The notes below the pieces were generated by a model, which was not told the DNA's origin, did not search any database, and saw only the letters and a program-made list of their open reading frames with translations. Both the position numbers and the translations under genes were made by a program. From positions 1-18,509 of the forward strand of contig CAYOBW010000134.1 of the NCBI GenBank assembly GCA_964402115.1: a stretch of DNA of 18,509 nucleotides. The letters are read 5' to 3'. Below are positions 7,173-14,935 of the stretch, piece by piece; positions within the stretch are counted from its first letter, which is position 1; the number at the start of each line of letters is the position of its first letter. The stretch comes from CAYOBW01 sp964402115 (GTDB lineage Bacteria; Verrucomicrobiota; Kiritimatiellia; UBA8416; CAYOBW01).

Positions 7173-8856
7173 CTGAAACCCCTTGAACAATTAAATCGGC
7201 GCTGCCACGGATATCTTCCGAAGACGGCCCGGTTATCGGCAGCCGGACGGTGAATGTCGTGCCTTTTCCCGGATCGCTTTGGACATCGATGACACCGTGA
7301 TGTTTTATGACGATGTTATGAGACACATTCAGCCCCAGCCCCGTTCCTTTGCCGACAGCTTTTGTCGTGAAAAACGGGTCGAATATCCGGGGAAGATTTT
7401 TTGCGGCAATACCCTGGCCTGTATCGCTGACGGTAATTTCCACATGGTTGCCGTTTTGTCGAGTGGTGATGCGGATTTCGCCTTTTTTTTCGATGGCATG
7501 GGCTGCATTGACCAGAAGATTCATGAACACCTGATTGATCTGCTGAGGGTAGCAATTGACCTGCGGCAGATTGCCGTAGTCCTTGATGATTGTTGCCTTG
7601 TATTTAAGTTCGTTCCAGACGATATTCAGGGTCGTATCCAGGTTCTGGTTGATGTCGGCCAGCTTCAGGATATCTTCGCCAGGATGCGAAAAATCCTTGA
7701 GATTCAAAACGATTTGTTTGATGCGATCCAACCCTTCACACGATTCGCGGATCAAGTTGGGAATATCTTCGAGGATAAAATCGATATCCAGTTCTGTCTC
7801 CTTTGTGCGCAGGCAGGCTGTCGGATTCTCGATTTCAGACTCTATCAGGCCGGTATTTTTCGCTTCGGATAGATGGTCGATGAATTGCCGGTATTCGGAT
7901 AGGATTTGACCGAGATTCATCTGGTAATCGGTCAGGGTTTTCAGATTGCTGCTGACAAACCCCACCGGGTTGTTGATCTCGTGTGCGATGCCGGCTGCCA
8001 ATTGCCCGATGGACGCCATTTTGTCGGATTGAAGAATTTGAGATTGGGTCGCCTTTAATTTTTCATCCGCCTGCTCGCGCGCGGCGATCTCCTTTTTCAG
8101 ATTTTCCACCGAGGTATGGGACTGTCTCAATCTGTCAGCCATTTCATTGCTGGATCGGGCCAGATCCGAAAGCTCGTCGTCCCCTTCGGCGGCAATGCGG
8201 TGATTCAGGTTGCCGGCACCGATGATTCCGACTCCATGGGAAATGTCTGCAATGCGTTTTGAAATCGTTCGATTGACAACCGATGTGTTGACGACGATCG
8301 TCAACATGCTGCCAATGACAAAAATGATCGAAATAAGAGAGGCTCTGTTGCGTGCATCGGTCGCAGCTCGGTGGGCCGACTCGTACAGTCTGTCGATGCC
8401 GTCTTTCATGACATACGTCATCAGATATTCATGGTTGATCAACCTTATTTCCGCTTCGGAAAAATCGAGTGCGGTCTTTACCGTGAGTTCCGCTTGCTGA
8501 TGCTTCGTCAATAACACCGTCAAGATGGAAAAGGATGATTCAAAATTTTTTCGTACGTCTTGCAGTAGAATTTTATCATGAGGCTGCTGGAAATGTTTGT
8601 CGGCCTGGCCCAACAGCCCCTGGAAGACTTCTGATTTGGCATTCCACTGATTCTTGGCCCGCTGTTCCATATGCAGCAGATAATCATCACGCAGCAGAAC
8701 TCTTTCAAAAACCAGTTTTCGCATCTCATCGCTGATGTTCATGGCCTTGTCTGCGCAGGTGATTACCCAAAGCGACCATGAAAATGCGCCGAACATGATT
8801 ACCATGGCGCTCAGGGATATCCAGGTGGTCAATCTCAGCCGGGTGTGGATTCTCAT
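7165..8856 (-). CDS. Sensor histidine kinase with HAMP domain (4-helix periplasmic sensor)
   Basis: A 563-aa inner-membrane kinase. TM1 is at about residues 8-30. An all-helical, charged periplasmic region of about 140 residues follows, then TM2 (about 172-195), HAMP (about 196-250), a coiled coil, HisKA with GIAHEINNPVGF (phospho-His292) and a HATPase with FMNLLVNAAHAI, DTGQGI and GKGTGLGL. It has no PAS and no receiver, so it needs a separate regulator. I chose ATG 8856 because AAGGAG lies nine bases upstream; the longer frame from ATG 8892 would overlap the lipoprotein gene. The gene follows the NMT1-like lipoprotein by 13 bp, so the two are surely co-expressed, and the lipoprotein probably presents its ligand to this sensor. 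The overlapping downstream regulator is broken. Confidence 0.9.
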   Translation of the reverse strand: MRIHTRLRLTTWISLSAMVIMFGAFSWSLWVITCADKAMNISDEMRKLVFERVLLRDDYLLHMEQRAKNQWNAKSEVFQGLLGQADKHFQQPHDKILLQDVRKNFESSFSILTVLLTKHQQAELTVKTALDFSEAEIRLINHEYLMTYVMKDGIDRLYESAHRAATDARNRASLISIIFVIGSMLTIVVNTSVVNRTISKRIADISHGVGIIGAGNLNHRIAAEGDDELSDLARSSNEMADRLRQSHTSVENLKKEIAAREQADEKLKATQSQILQSDKMASIGQLAAGIAHEINNPVGFVSSNLKTLTDYQMNLGQILSEYRQFIDHLSEAKNTGLIESEIENPTACLRTKETELDIDFILEDIPNLIRESCEGLDRIKQIVLNLKDFSHPGEDILKLADINQNLDTTLNIVWNELKYKATIIKDYGNLPQVNCYPQQINQVFMNLLVNAAHAIEKKGEIRITTRQNGNHVEITVSDTGQGIAAKNLPRIFDPFFTTKAVGKGTGLGLNVSHNIVIKHHGVIDVQSDPGKGTTFTVRLPITGPSSEDIRGSADLIVQGVSDG

Positions 8857-8865
8857 ATCGTCAGG

Positions 8866-8871
8866 CTCCTT
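8866..8871 (-). promoter_or_regulatory. Ribosome binding site deciding the histidine kinase start
   Basis: AAGGAG nine bases before ATG 8856, overlapping the TAA stop of the lipoprotein gene. It rejects the upstream in-frame ATG 8892. Confidence 0.7.
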
Positions 8872-9877
8872 ACCGGATAATCCGGACCGCATCCGGTTTG
8901 ACCGTTTGCAGACCGTCCGTATAAATGAAATCGAGATAGTCGGGCATATCCTTTCGGGTTGTCAAGCCATTCTTGACGGCCCACCGCGTCTGATTTTCGA
9001 GATCTACGAGAAACGCCTGGTCCAGGGTTACCCGAAAAGAGAAAATATCCCATATTTCATCCAGAACAGCTTTGTCCGTGTGGATGAAATCGGCCACAAG
9101 CCGCCTGGCATCATCGGGCTGACGATTGACGAAGGCCTCGGCCCGGATCAATGCCCGCAGCACTTTCCGGACCGCTTCGGGGCGCTGGCGGACAACGTCC
9201 TGATTCGAAGCGAGACAGAAAAACTCGGTATAAACGTTCTCACCATAAAATGCGATACCGTTGGTTGCCGATTCTTTCAGCACATGCATCGATATTGGAT
9301 TCCAGATAGAGACTGCATCGACATGTCCGGTGCGGATGGCTTCCGCCATTTCATCCGGCTTCATGTAAACGAATTCGACATGTTCCCGGTCGATGCCATG
9401 TATCAGCAGCAATGAATCGGCAAAGAAATCGCTTGTCGTTCCCTGTACGATCCCGATTTTTTTTCCCTTCAGATCCCCCGGCACGACAATCCCCCGGTCT
9501 CTTCTGGCAACGATGGCTTCATTCCGGTTGGATGTCTGGATGGCGGCAATCGCTGTAATTTTTCGACCGTTCATGACAGACAGCATGAATGGGGTGTCCC
9601 CCGCCGTTGCCAGATCCGCTTTTCCATCGATAACGGCTTCAAGCGCCAGTTTTCCAAAAACATGGGGTTGAGGCGTGATATCGAGCCCCTCCTCGGTTAA
9701 ATAACCATTGATAATGGCAATATGCATGAGAACGGCACCCGAATTGGTAACATAGGCAATGGTCAGTTTATCGGGCAGTCCGGCCCGCTCTTCCGCTGGC
9801 CGGCAGCCGAAGACTGTAATACCCAATGCGGCAAAGATGAAAACGGTACGGAGCGATCGCAATGTCCATTCGTTCAT
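8870..9877 (-). CDS. NMT1/TauA-like substrate-binding lipoprotein
   Basis: A 335-aa periplasmic binding protein of the nitrate/sulfonate/taurine/NMT1 type II fold. The N-terminus has a hydrophobic stretch and a lipobox-like VFGC (Cys25), so it is probably anchored as a lipoprotein. Family features are TIAYVTNSGAVLMHIAIING at the start of the mature part, then LALEAVIDGKADLATAGDTP, LKGKKIGIVQGTTSDFF and HVDAVSIWNP. No permease or ATPase stands next to it. Instead the histidine kinase follows by 13 bp, so it more likely acts as the ligand receptor of that kinase. It could also feed the ABC transporter at 12532-14144, which has its own binding protein of the same superfamily. AGGAAA lies upstream of ATG 9877. 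Confidence 0.85.
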   Translation of the reverse strand: MNEWTLRSLRTVFIFAALGITVFGCRPAEERAGLPDKLTIAYVTNSGAVLMHIAIINGYLTEEGLDITPQPHVFGKLALEAVIDGKADLATAGDTPFMLSVMNGRKITAIAAIQTSNRNEAIVARRDRGIVVPGDLKGKKIGIVQGTTSDFFADSLLLIHGIDREHVEFVYMKPDEMAEAIRTGHVDAVSIWNPISMHVLKESATNGIAFYGENVYTEFFCLASNQDVVRQRPEAVRKVLRALIRAEAFVNRQPDDARRLVADFIHTDKAVLDEIWDIFSFRVTLDQAFLVDLENQTRWAVKNGLTTRKDMPDYLDFIYTDGLQTVKPDAVRIIR

Positions 9878-9920
9878 GGAATATTTCCTCTCGATAAAGT
9901 GGACGACAAACAGACAGGAT

Positions 9921-9940
9921 GCGGATTGATTCCAATCTGC
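9921..9940 (-). terminator. Small hairpin directly after the hemerythrin stop
   Basis: On the minus strand, GCAGATTGGAATCAATCCGC can fold into an 8-bp stem, including one G-U pair, with a 4-nt loop. It touches the TAA of the hemerythrin gene. The sequence after it is only moderately T-rich (CCTGTCTGTTTGTCG), so it may be an attenuator rather than a strong terminator. Confidence 0.35.
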
Positions 9941-10366
9941 TTATCGATCATGCTGATTCTGTTGTAATAAATGTATAACGGATTTCATTTTGAAATCCTC
10001 TTCGAGAATGTGCATTAATATCCATTTGAGCATCATGGCCGTCAGCTTTTCAGGCAGCAAGGCGATTTGATGGATCGATTGCATGATGTTGTTCATTTCA
10101 TGTATAATTTCAATGTGCTTTGTTTTATGATATTCAATTGCGTCGAAGTGGATTTCCGACATCAGCGTTTCTTCATGTTCGAAATGATATGTCATATAGT
10201 CGTAAAGTTTATACAGCAGCAGTCGGATATCGTCGATCTGTCTTTGCGGATCTTCGATGCTGAATACATCATTGGCCAGATCGAACAATTTTCGATGTTC
10301 GGTATCGATCGTATCGCTTCCGACATTGTATTCATCCTTCCATGCAAGCAATTTGGCCATTTGCAT
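9941..10366 (-). CDS. Bacteriohemerythrin
   Basis: A 141-aa four-helix di-iron O2-binding protein, close to the usual length of the single-domain family. All seven iron ligands are present: His24 (IDTEHRKLF), His61 and Glu65 (YHFEHEE), His80 and His84 (YHKTKH), His119 and Asp124 (WILMHILEED). In anaerobes and microaerophiles such proteins carry or buffer oxygen, or supply O2 to a sensor or oxidase. I chose ATG 10366 because AAGGAA lies just upstream and the family fold starts there with LLAWKDEYNVG; the longer frame adds 23 non-conserved residues. It is divergent from the oxygen-sensitive radical SAM operon and lies upstream of the lipoprotein/kinase pair on the same strand. Confidence 0.92.
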   Translation of the reverse strand: MQMAKLLAWKDEYNVGSDTIDTEHRKLFDLANDVFSIEDPQRQIDDIRLLLYKLYDYMTYHFEHEETLMSEIHFDAIEYHKTKHIEIIHEMNNIMQSIHQIALLPEKLTAMMLKWILMHILEEDFKMKSVIHLLQQNQHDR

Positions 10367-10490
10367 CAATTCCTTTTTTATTATATAGCTATTATGATAA
10401 TGAATTGGAGAAAGCGGCAGGGGATGGGATGACATTTCCGACGATAATGAATTATTAGGATGCCGTCATTTCAACGTTTTTTTTTCTAAA
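10367..10490. promoter_or_regulatory. Divergent promoter region with an 11-bp direct repeat
   Basis: The 124-bp AT-rich gap between hemerythrin (minus) and the radical SAM operon (plus) must hold both promoters. GATAATGAATT occurs twice, at 10396-10406 and 10443-10453, with starts 47 bp apart. That could be a pair of operator half-sites or two promoter elements. I see no clear -35/-10 pair or -24/-12 site. Confidence 0.35.
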
Positions 10491-11594
10491 ATGTCAATAG
10501 CTGAAATCAAAATTTATCGAATGGTTAACGTTGACGAACGTGTAAATAGCTGGAAAATTTCTCCACCTGTCGCCTCCATTCTGGATAAAGGCGCTGATTT
10601 TGCGGGAATCAGCCGTGACGAGACGCTCGTCCTGCTGTCTTTGAATATCGATTCACGGGAAGTCTATGCGCTGATGGAAACGGCTCACAGCATGTCCGTC
10701 CGGCAATTCGGGAAGAAGGCCGAAAATCATTTTCATATCGGCATCAATGCGGCGCCCTGTCCGTACAATTGTTCATTTTGCTCTTTGACGATTCGAGCGG
10801 GAATATTCAGACATGCCGTCGAGTTCAGTGAACAGGATATCGTCGCATGGGCCACGGATGCAGCATCCCACGGCGCGGATGCCCTCAACATCATGACCAC
10901 GGGAACTTTTTCATTCGATCGCTTGCTGGATGTGGGCCGGCTGCTCAAAAAAACCGTTGCGACCCCGCTGGTCGCCAACACCCGGGACATCACGCACCGG
11001 GAAGGGGAAATGCTGCTGGATGCCGGATTCGTGGGCGCCTATCATGCCGTCCGCCTCGGAGAGGGGCGGGATACGCCGTTTGATCGCAACAAGCGGATTC
11101 ATACCATTTCGGTTATCAAAGACCTCGGCTTGCACTGGATGAACTGTGTGGAGCCGGTCGGCCCCGAACACCGTCCGGAGGAAATTACGGAGCTGATGTT
11201 TCTGGCGAAAGAGTTCGGCGCGGTTTACAGCGGTGTCATGCGGCGGATCAATTTTCCCGGATCTCCCATGGCCGTACATGGTATGATTACGGAGCGGGAA
11301 ATGGCACGGATGGTGGCTGTCAGCCGTCTGGTGATGGGCGATGTGCCGCGGGCCCACTGCACCCACGAGCCCAATGCGGTATCGCTGATAGCCGGCGCCA
11401 ATCTGTTTTTTCCGGAAGTCGGGGCCAGTCCCAGAGATGGCAGGGCGGATACCGGAAAGGGCCGGGGAAAGGATATCCGGGTTTGCCGTGAAATCCAGAC
11501 CGATATGGGATGGAATCCGGATCTGCCGTCCAACTGCTTTACCACCGGGTTATCCGCTGCCCATGATTCGTCCGCCCTCGAGGCATCTGCTTGA
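10491..11594 (+). CDS. Radical SAM enzyme, BioB/HydE-like
   Basis: A 367-aa cytoplasmic enzyme. The 4Fe-4S/SAM motif is Cys90-x3-Cys94-x2-Cys97 (APCPYNCSFCS). The following barrel resembles the biotin synthase/HydE group: NIMTTGTFSFDRLLDVG, a LLDAGFVGAYHAVRLGEG strand, CVEPVGPEHRPEEITELM and SLIAGANLFFPEVGASPRD near the end. It should cleave SAM to a 5'-deoxyadenosyl radical; the substrate is unknown. It lacks biotin-pathway neighbours, and I could not place the second-cluster cysteines of BioB. Further cysteines cluster near the C-terminus (AHCTHEPN, RVCREI, SNCF). The ribosome binding site at ATG 10491 is weak and the start is less certain than the rest. It is the first gene of the operon; its TGA overlaps the TTG of the next gene. 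Confidence 0.85.
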   Translation: MSIAEIKIYRMVNVDERVNSWKISPPVASILDKGADFAGISRDETLVLLSLNIDSREVYALMETAHSMSVRQFGKKAENHFHIGINAAPCPYNCSFCSLTIRAGIFRHAVEFSEQDIVAWATDAASHGADALNIMTTGTFSFDRLLDVGRLLKKTVATPLVANTRDITHREGEMLLDAGFVGAYHAVRLGEGRDTPFDRNKRIHTISVIKDLGLHWMNCVEPVGPEHRPEEITELMFLAKEFGAVYSGVMRRINFPGSPMAVHGMITEREMARMVAVSRLVMGDVPRAHCTHEPNAVSLIAGANLFFPEVGASPRDGRADTGKGRGKDIRVCREIQTDMGWNPDLPSNCFTTGLSAAHDSSALEASA

Positions 11595-12535
11595 AATCCC
11601 GTATCTTCCTGATTCTTCTGATTCTCATGGGGTGGCCCGGCATTATCCGGGCACAGGAATATCGGGTGGGCACCTGGAAGACGGCGCAGACCATTCAGCC
11701 GTTTTTCTATGAGAAATATCTGCCGCCAGGTGATCGGGTAACGATTTTTACGTTCACCAACCCGGCGGATCAGAAAACCGCCCTGCTGGCCGGCAGCCTC
11801 GATATGTGCGGCACCACCCTGGTTCATGCCGTTCAGTCGGCAGCCATGGGACAGCCTGTTGTGGTTGTGGCGGCACTCTGCAATAAATCCTCGGCGCTGG
11901 TTGTCAAAAATGATGGTGCCGTACATGGGGAAATCGATCTGAAAGGCCATAAAATCGGATATGTGCCAGGCACCATGCATGAAATCCTGCTGCGGGAAAC
12001 ATTGACCCGAAACGGGCTTTCCCCGGAAAAAGACGTAACGCTGATCCGGGTGGATTTTTTCGATATGAACCTGGCTCTGGCCCGGAATGGTATCGATGCC
12101 TATTTATCCGGTGAACCCTTTCCCAGCCAGGCGGTCGTTCAGGGATTGGGTCGAATTCTCGCCTATCCCTATGATGATCATACGATGGGAACCGTCAATG
12201 CCGGAATGCTGGCTACCCGGCAGATGATCGAAAAATATCCGGAACGGGTGGCGGCCCTGGTAAAAGCGCATGTACTGGCCACCCGGTATCTTACAGAGAA
12301 TCGATCCATCTGGCTGAGCAAGGCGGCAGAATTTGGAACGACGTTCCCTGTTCTTGAAAAAGCGGCGCCGAACATAGAACTTTCATGGGACATGGATGCC
12401 GATTTCATCCGAAATGTCCGGGCGCTCGGGGAACGCATGCAGTTGTTGGGAATGATTCGGACGCAGCCCGATTATTCGGTCTTGATAGATTCCTCTTTTA
12501 TCGAGGCCGTCAACCGGAGTTTGAATGTAAAATGA
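11591..12535 (+). CDS. NMT1/TauA-like ABC transporter substrate-binding protein
   Basis: A 314-aa exported binding protein. The first residues (KSRIFLILLILMGWPGIIRA) form a signal peptide with likely cleavage after Ala21. The mature part shows the NMT1/SsuA/TauA fold: FTNPADQKTALLAGSLDMCG, VVVVAALCNKSSALVVKN, DLKGHKIGYVPGTMHEILL and GIDAYLSGEPFPSQ. The start is TTG at 11591, with GAGG seven bases upstream, and it overlaps the radical SAM stop as TTGA. No ATG fits, since the signal peptide needs this start. It should deliver a small organic ligand to the permease and ATPase that follow. The ligand class (sulfonate, pyrimidine, nitrate or other) cannot be read from the sequence. The weak TTG start may set its level through translational coupling. 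Confidence 0.88.
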   Translation: MKSRIFLILLILMGWPGIIRAQEYRVGTWKTAQTIQPFFYEKYLPPGDRVTIFTFTNPADQKTALLAGSLDMCGTTLVHAVQSAAMGQPVVVVAALCNKSSALVVKNDGAVHGEIDLKGHKIGYVPGTMHEILLRETLTRNGLSPEKDVTLIRVDFFDMNLALARNGIDAYLSGEPFPSQAVVQGLGRILAYPYDDHTMGTVNAGMLATRQMIEKYPERVAALVKAHVLATRYLTENRSIWLSKAAEFGTTFPVLEKAAPNIELSWDMDADFIRNVRALGERMQLLGMIRTQPDYSVLIDSSFIEAVNRSLNVK

Positions 12536-13323
12536 ACGACCGGATGAAGTCGTATCGTCTGCTGCCGTGGATCATCCCAGTGGCTTTTGTATCGATATGG
12601 TGTCTGGAAAGCCGAAGCGGATGGGTTCCGGCTTATCTGATCCCTTATCCCGAAGGAATCGGAAAGAGCGGCTATTCATACATTTTCGGACAGGCAGGCG
12701 ATGGACCCTATGCCGGCAGATTTCTGACCGATGCCGGTGCCAGCCTCATCCGGGTGGTTACGGGATTTTCCATGGCTGCAGGTGCCGGAGTGCTGCTAGG
12801 GATGCTGAGCGGCCGTATCGTGTGGGTGAATCGACTTCTGTCGGCTTCGGTCAATGGTATCCGGGCGGTTCCCGGTATCTGCTGGTTGCCGCTTTCCCTG
12901 ATCTGGTTTGGCATCGGCATGAAAACCACCGTTTTTCTGATCTGTCTGGCCGCTTTTTTTCCCATCTATCTGAATGCTGCGGCCGGTGCCCGGGCCGTGC
13001 CCCCTATTTTGCTTCAAGCCGGTGCGATGATGGGAGTCGGCCGGATGCGCTGCCTGTTCGCCATTCTGATCCCTGGCGCCATGTCCCACCTCATGGCTGG
13101 ATTGCGACTCGGATTGGGCGTTTCCTGGGCATATCTGGTTCTGGGGGAAATGACCGGTGTTTCCAGCGGTTTGGGAGCCGTCATCATGGATGCCCGCATG
13201 TCGGGCAATATCGACATCATTATCATCGGTATCGTGCTGATCGCCTGGTTCGGGCAATTGAGCGACTATCTATTGAGGTGGTTGCTTCGCTTCTTTTTTA
13301 AAAGTGCCAGGCGGACCCCGTGA
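12532..13323 (+). CDS. ABC transporter permease, TauC/SsuC type
   Basis: A 263-aa inner-membrane protein with about six hydrophobic segments. The ATPase-coupling loop is visible as AGAMMGVGRMRCLFAILIPG followed by AGLRLGLGVSWAYLVLGEM, the expected pattern of the NrtB/SsuC/TauC group. The C-terminal half (GLGAVIMDARMSGNIDIIII) is also typical. I start it at ATG 12532, which overlaps the binding-protein stop as ATGA. The longer frame from 12385 adds 49 residues that are only a shifted reading of the previous gene. It forms the membrane channel of the importer encoded by this operon. Confidence 0.9.
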   Translation: MNDRMKSYRLLPWIIPVAFVSIWCLESRSGWVPAYLIPYPEGIGKSGYSYIFGQAGDGPYAGRFLTDAGASLIRVVTGFSMAAGAGVLLGMLSGRIVWVNRLLSASVNGIRAVPGICWLPLSLIWFGIGMKTTVFLICLAAFFPIYLNAAAGARAVPPILLQAGAMMGVGRMRCLFAILIPGAMSHLMAGLRLGLGVSWAYLVLGEMTGVSSGLGAVIMDARMSGNIDIIIIGIVLIAWFGQLSDYLLRWLLRFFFKSARRTP

Positions 13324-14144
13324 GTGTTCGGCTGAAACTTGTTTCGACCCGGCCCCGGGCGGTTTTGGATGTTCAGGGCGTGTCTCAGATATTCCGCGTC
13401 GGTCAAAGCACCTGCCATGCGCTTGAAAACATCAGCTTTCAGGCAGGAACAGGCGAATTGATCTGCATTCTGGGGCAGAGCGGCTGCGGGAAATCAACGC
13501 TGCTTAACATTCTTTCCGGTTTCATTCTCCCCAGTTCCGGAAAAGTGATATTGAACGATCTTCCGGTGATTGGACCCGGGCCAGACCGATGCATTGTTTT
13601 TCAGGAGGATGCCCTTTTTCCATGGCTGACGGTGGCCGAAAACATTGCATTTGGATTGAAGGGCAGGGGACTTGGCAAACCATTGGTGCGTCAGGAAACC
13701 GATCGGTTTTTGTCTCTGGTGAATCTCGATCCATTCGGTGACTACCTGCCGCGGGAGATATCCGGCGGGATGAAACAGCGGGTGGCGTTGGCCCGTGTGC
13801 TGATACTGAATCCCAAGGTGCTTTTGATGGATGAACCTTTTGCTGCCCTGGATGCACAAACCCGTGAAGAAATGCAGAAATTTCTGCTGGCTGTGTGGAA
13901 AAAACTCTCTCATACGATTTTGTTCGTTACACATGATGTTACCGAAGCGGTGACCCTGGCCGATCGAATTTTGGTCATGGGGAAAAACCCCAGCCAGATC
14001 CGCCACGACATTGCGGTAACCTTGAAGCGTCCCCGGATGCGGGAAACAGACGCCTTTCACCATCATTGCAAGCACCTGTACGCGCTTCTGCGTACGGGGG
14101 ATACAGGAGGGATGCAATCATGCCGAAACCCCGGAACGCCATGA
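13320..14144 (+). CDS. ABC transporter ATP-binding protein, TauB/SsuB/NrtD type
   Basis: A 274-aa ATPase with every catalytic motif intact: Walker A GQSGCGKST (residues 52-60), Q-loop VFQEDALFPWLT, signature ISGGMKQRV, Walker B KVLLMDEPFAALD and H-loop FVTHDVTEA. The signature and the PWLT after the Q-loop are usual for nitrate/sulfonate/taurine-type importers. It starts with GTG at 13320, overlapping the permease stop as GTGA. The C-terminal about 25 nt overlap the Fe-S/DUF3786 gene, whose ribosome binding site lies inside this frame. It should energise uptake of the ligand bound by the product of 11591-12535. Confidence 0.93.
   Translation: MSVRLKLVSTRPRAVLDVQGVSQIFRVGQSTCHALENISFQAGTGELICILGQSGCGKSTLLNILSGFILPSSGKVILNDLPVIGPGPDRCIVFQEDALFPWLTVAENIAFGLKGRGLGKPLVRQETDRFLSLVNLDPFGDYLPREISGGMKQRVALARVLILNPKVLLMDEPFAALDAQTREEMQKFLLAVWKKLSHTILFVTHDVTEAVTLADRILVMGKNPSQIRHDIAVTLKRPRMRETDAFHHHCKHLYALLRTGDTGGMQSCRNPGTP
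14105..14110 (+). promoter_or_regulatory. Ribosome binding site deciding the Fe-S/DUF3786 start
   Basis: AGGAGG nine bases before ATG 14120, inside the ATPase coding region. It supports 14120 over the in-frame ATG at 14066, which would overlap the ATPase by 79 bases. A second in-frame ATG at 14141 would give another ATGA overlap but lacks a close ribosome binding site. Confidence 0.65.
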
Positions 14145-14935
14145 CCATTTTTCAGCTTCTGGATAAATCCAATTGCCGTCAGTGCGGCGAAAAAACCTGC
14201 ATGGCCTTTGCCGGGGCCGTATATACCGACCGACGCCTTTTGTCGGAATGCCCCCGGTTGGAAAGGCAGACCATCATGAAATATTCCGATATACCGCACC
14301 CGGGATTCGATGTAGAACAGAATCGGGATGATTATATCGATCAGCTCAAAAAACAGATCATCGACGTCGATCTGAAAGTGGCGGCGGAACGTGCCGGCGG
14401 GCGGTATGAAAATGGCAGGTTGATCGTTAAAGTGATGGGCAAGGATTTCAGTGTTTCCGAAAATGGTACGATTTCTACCGACATACACGTGAATCCCTGG
14501 GTGGCGGCGCCTTTTTTCAATTATGTGCTGTATGGCAAAGGGCTCGATCCGATCGGTGACTGGCGCTCGTTTCGTGAGCTTGTAGACGGCAGGGAGCGCT
14601 ATCCTTTGTTTCAAAAGCGATGTGAAGAGCAGATGAAACAGGTGGCGGACGGCTATACCGATCTCTTTGACGATATGGTGCATATCTTCAGCGGCAGGCA
14701 GGTGTCTCCCGAATTCCGGTCGGATATCTCCGTCGTCATTTTTCCACTGCCCAGATTGCCCATCATGGTGTGTTACTGGCGGCCGGAAGAGGGGATGCAA
14801 TCCAGTCTCAACGTCTTTTTCGATCGGACAGCCGATCAAAACCTCGATATCGGATCGATTTTCAGTCTCGGCGCCGGACTGGCGCAGATGTTCACCCGGC
14901 TGGCCAGGCGGCATGGTTTGGCGGTGGCTTCATGA
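14120..14935 (+). CDS. Fe-S cluster protein with corrinoid-protein-type N-terminus and DUF3786-like domain
   Basis: A 271-aa cytoplasmic protein. The N-terminus carries Cys19-x2-Cys22-x4-Cys27-x16-Cys44 (NCRQCGEKTCMAFAGAV ... SECP). That spacing and context match the 4Fe-4S domain (PF04060 type) at the N-terminus of the corrinoid iron-sulfur protein large subunit of the Wood-Ljungdahl pathway. From about residue 65 a globular domain follows that I assign to DUF3786 from VNPWVAAPFFNYVLYGKG and the C-terminal half with PLPRLPIMVCYWRPEEGM and VFFDRTADQNLDIGSIFSLG. Its function is not established. The order of the operon suggests it acts on, or passes electrons to, the imported or radical-SAM-modified compound. 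It is the last gene of the operon. The domain assignment is from memory of the family and is good but not certain. Confidence 0.75.
   Translation: MPKPRNAMTIFQLLDKSNCRQCGEKTCMAFAGAVYTDRRLLSECPRLERQTIMKYSDIPHPGFDVEQNRDDYIDQLKKQIIDVDLKVAAERAGGRYENGRLIVKVMGKDFSVSENGTISTDIHVNPWVAAPFFNYVLYGKGLDPIGDWRSFRELVDGRERYPLFQKRCEEQMKQVADGYTDLFDDMVHIFSGRQVSPEFRSDISVVIFPLPRLPIMVCYWRPEEGMQSSLNVFFDRTADQNLDIGSIFSLGAGLAQMFTRLARRHGLAVAS

Noticed and set aside
10491..11594. Calling the radical SAM enzyme biotin synthase (bioB) or HmdB
   Set aside because: No biotin genes nearby and the BioB second-cluster cysteines could not be placed; HmdB is described with a Cys-x5-Cys-x2-Cys motif, whereas this one has Cys-x3-Cys-x2-Cys.
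11225..11980. 251-codon minus-strand frame over the radical SAM/binding-protein junction
   Set aside because: It crosses two real genes on the opposite strand, without recognisable motifs or ribosome binding site.
13494..14117. 207-codon minus-strand frame over the ATPase gene
   Set aside because: Antisense to intact Walker A, signature and Walker B motifs; its own peptide has no domain.
14063..14914. 283-codon open frame antisense to the DUF3786 gene
   Set aside because: It lies wholly over a plus-strand gene with clear family motifs, ribosome binding site and operon position; the antisense peptide shows no family pattern and is a by-product of codon bias.
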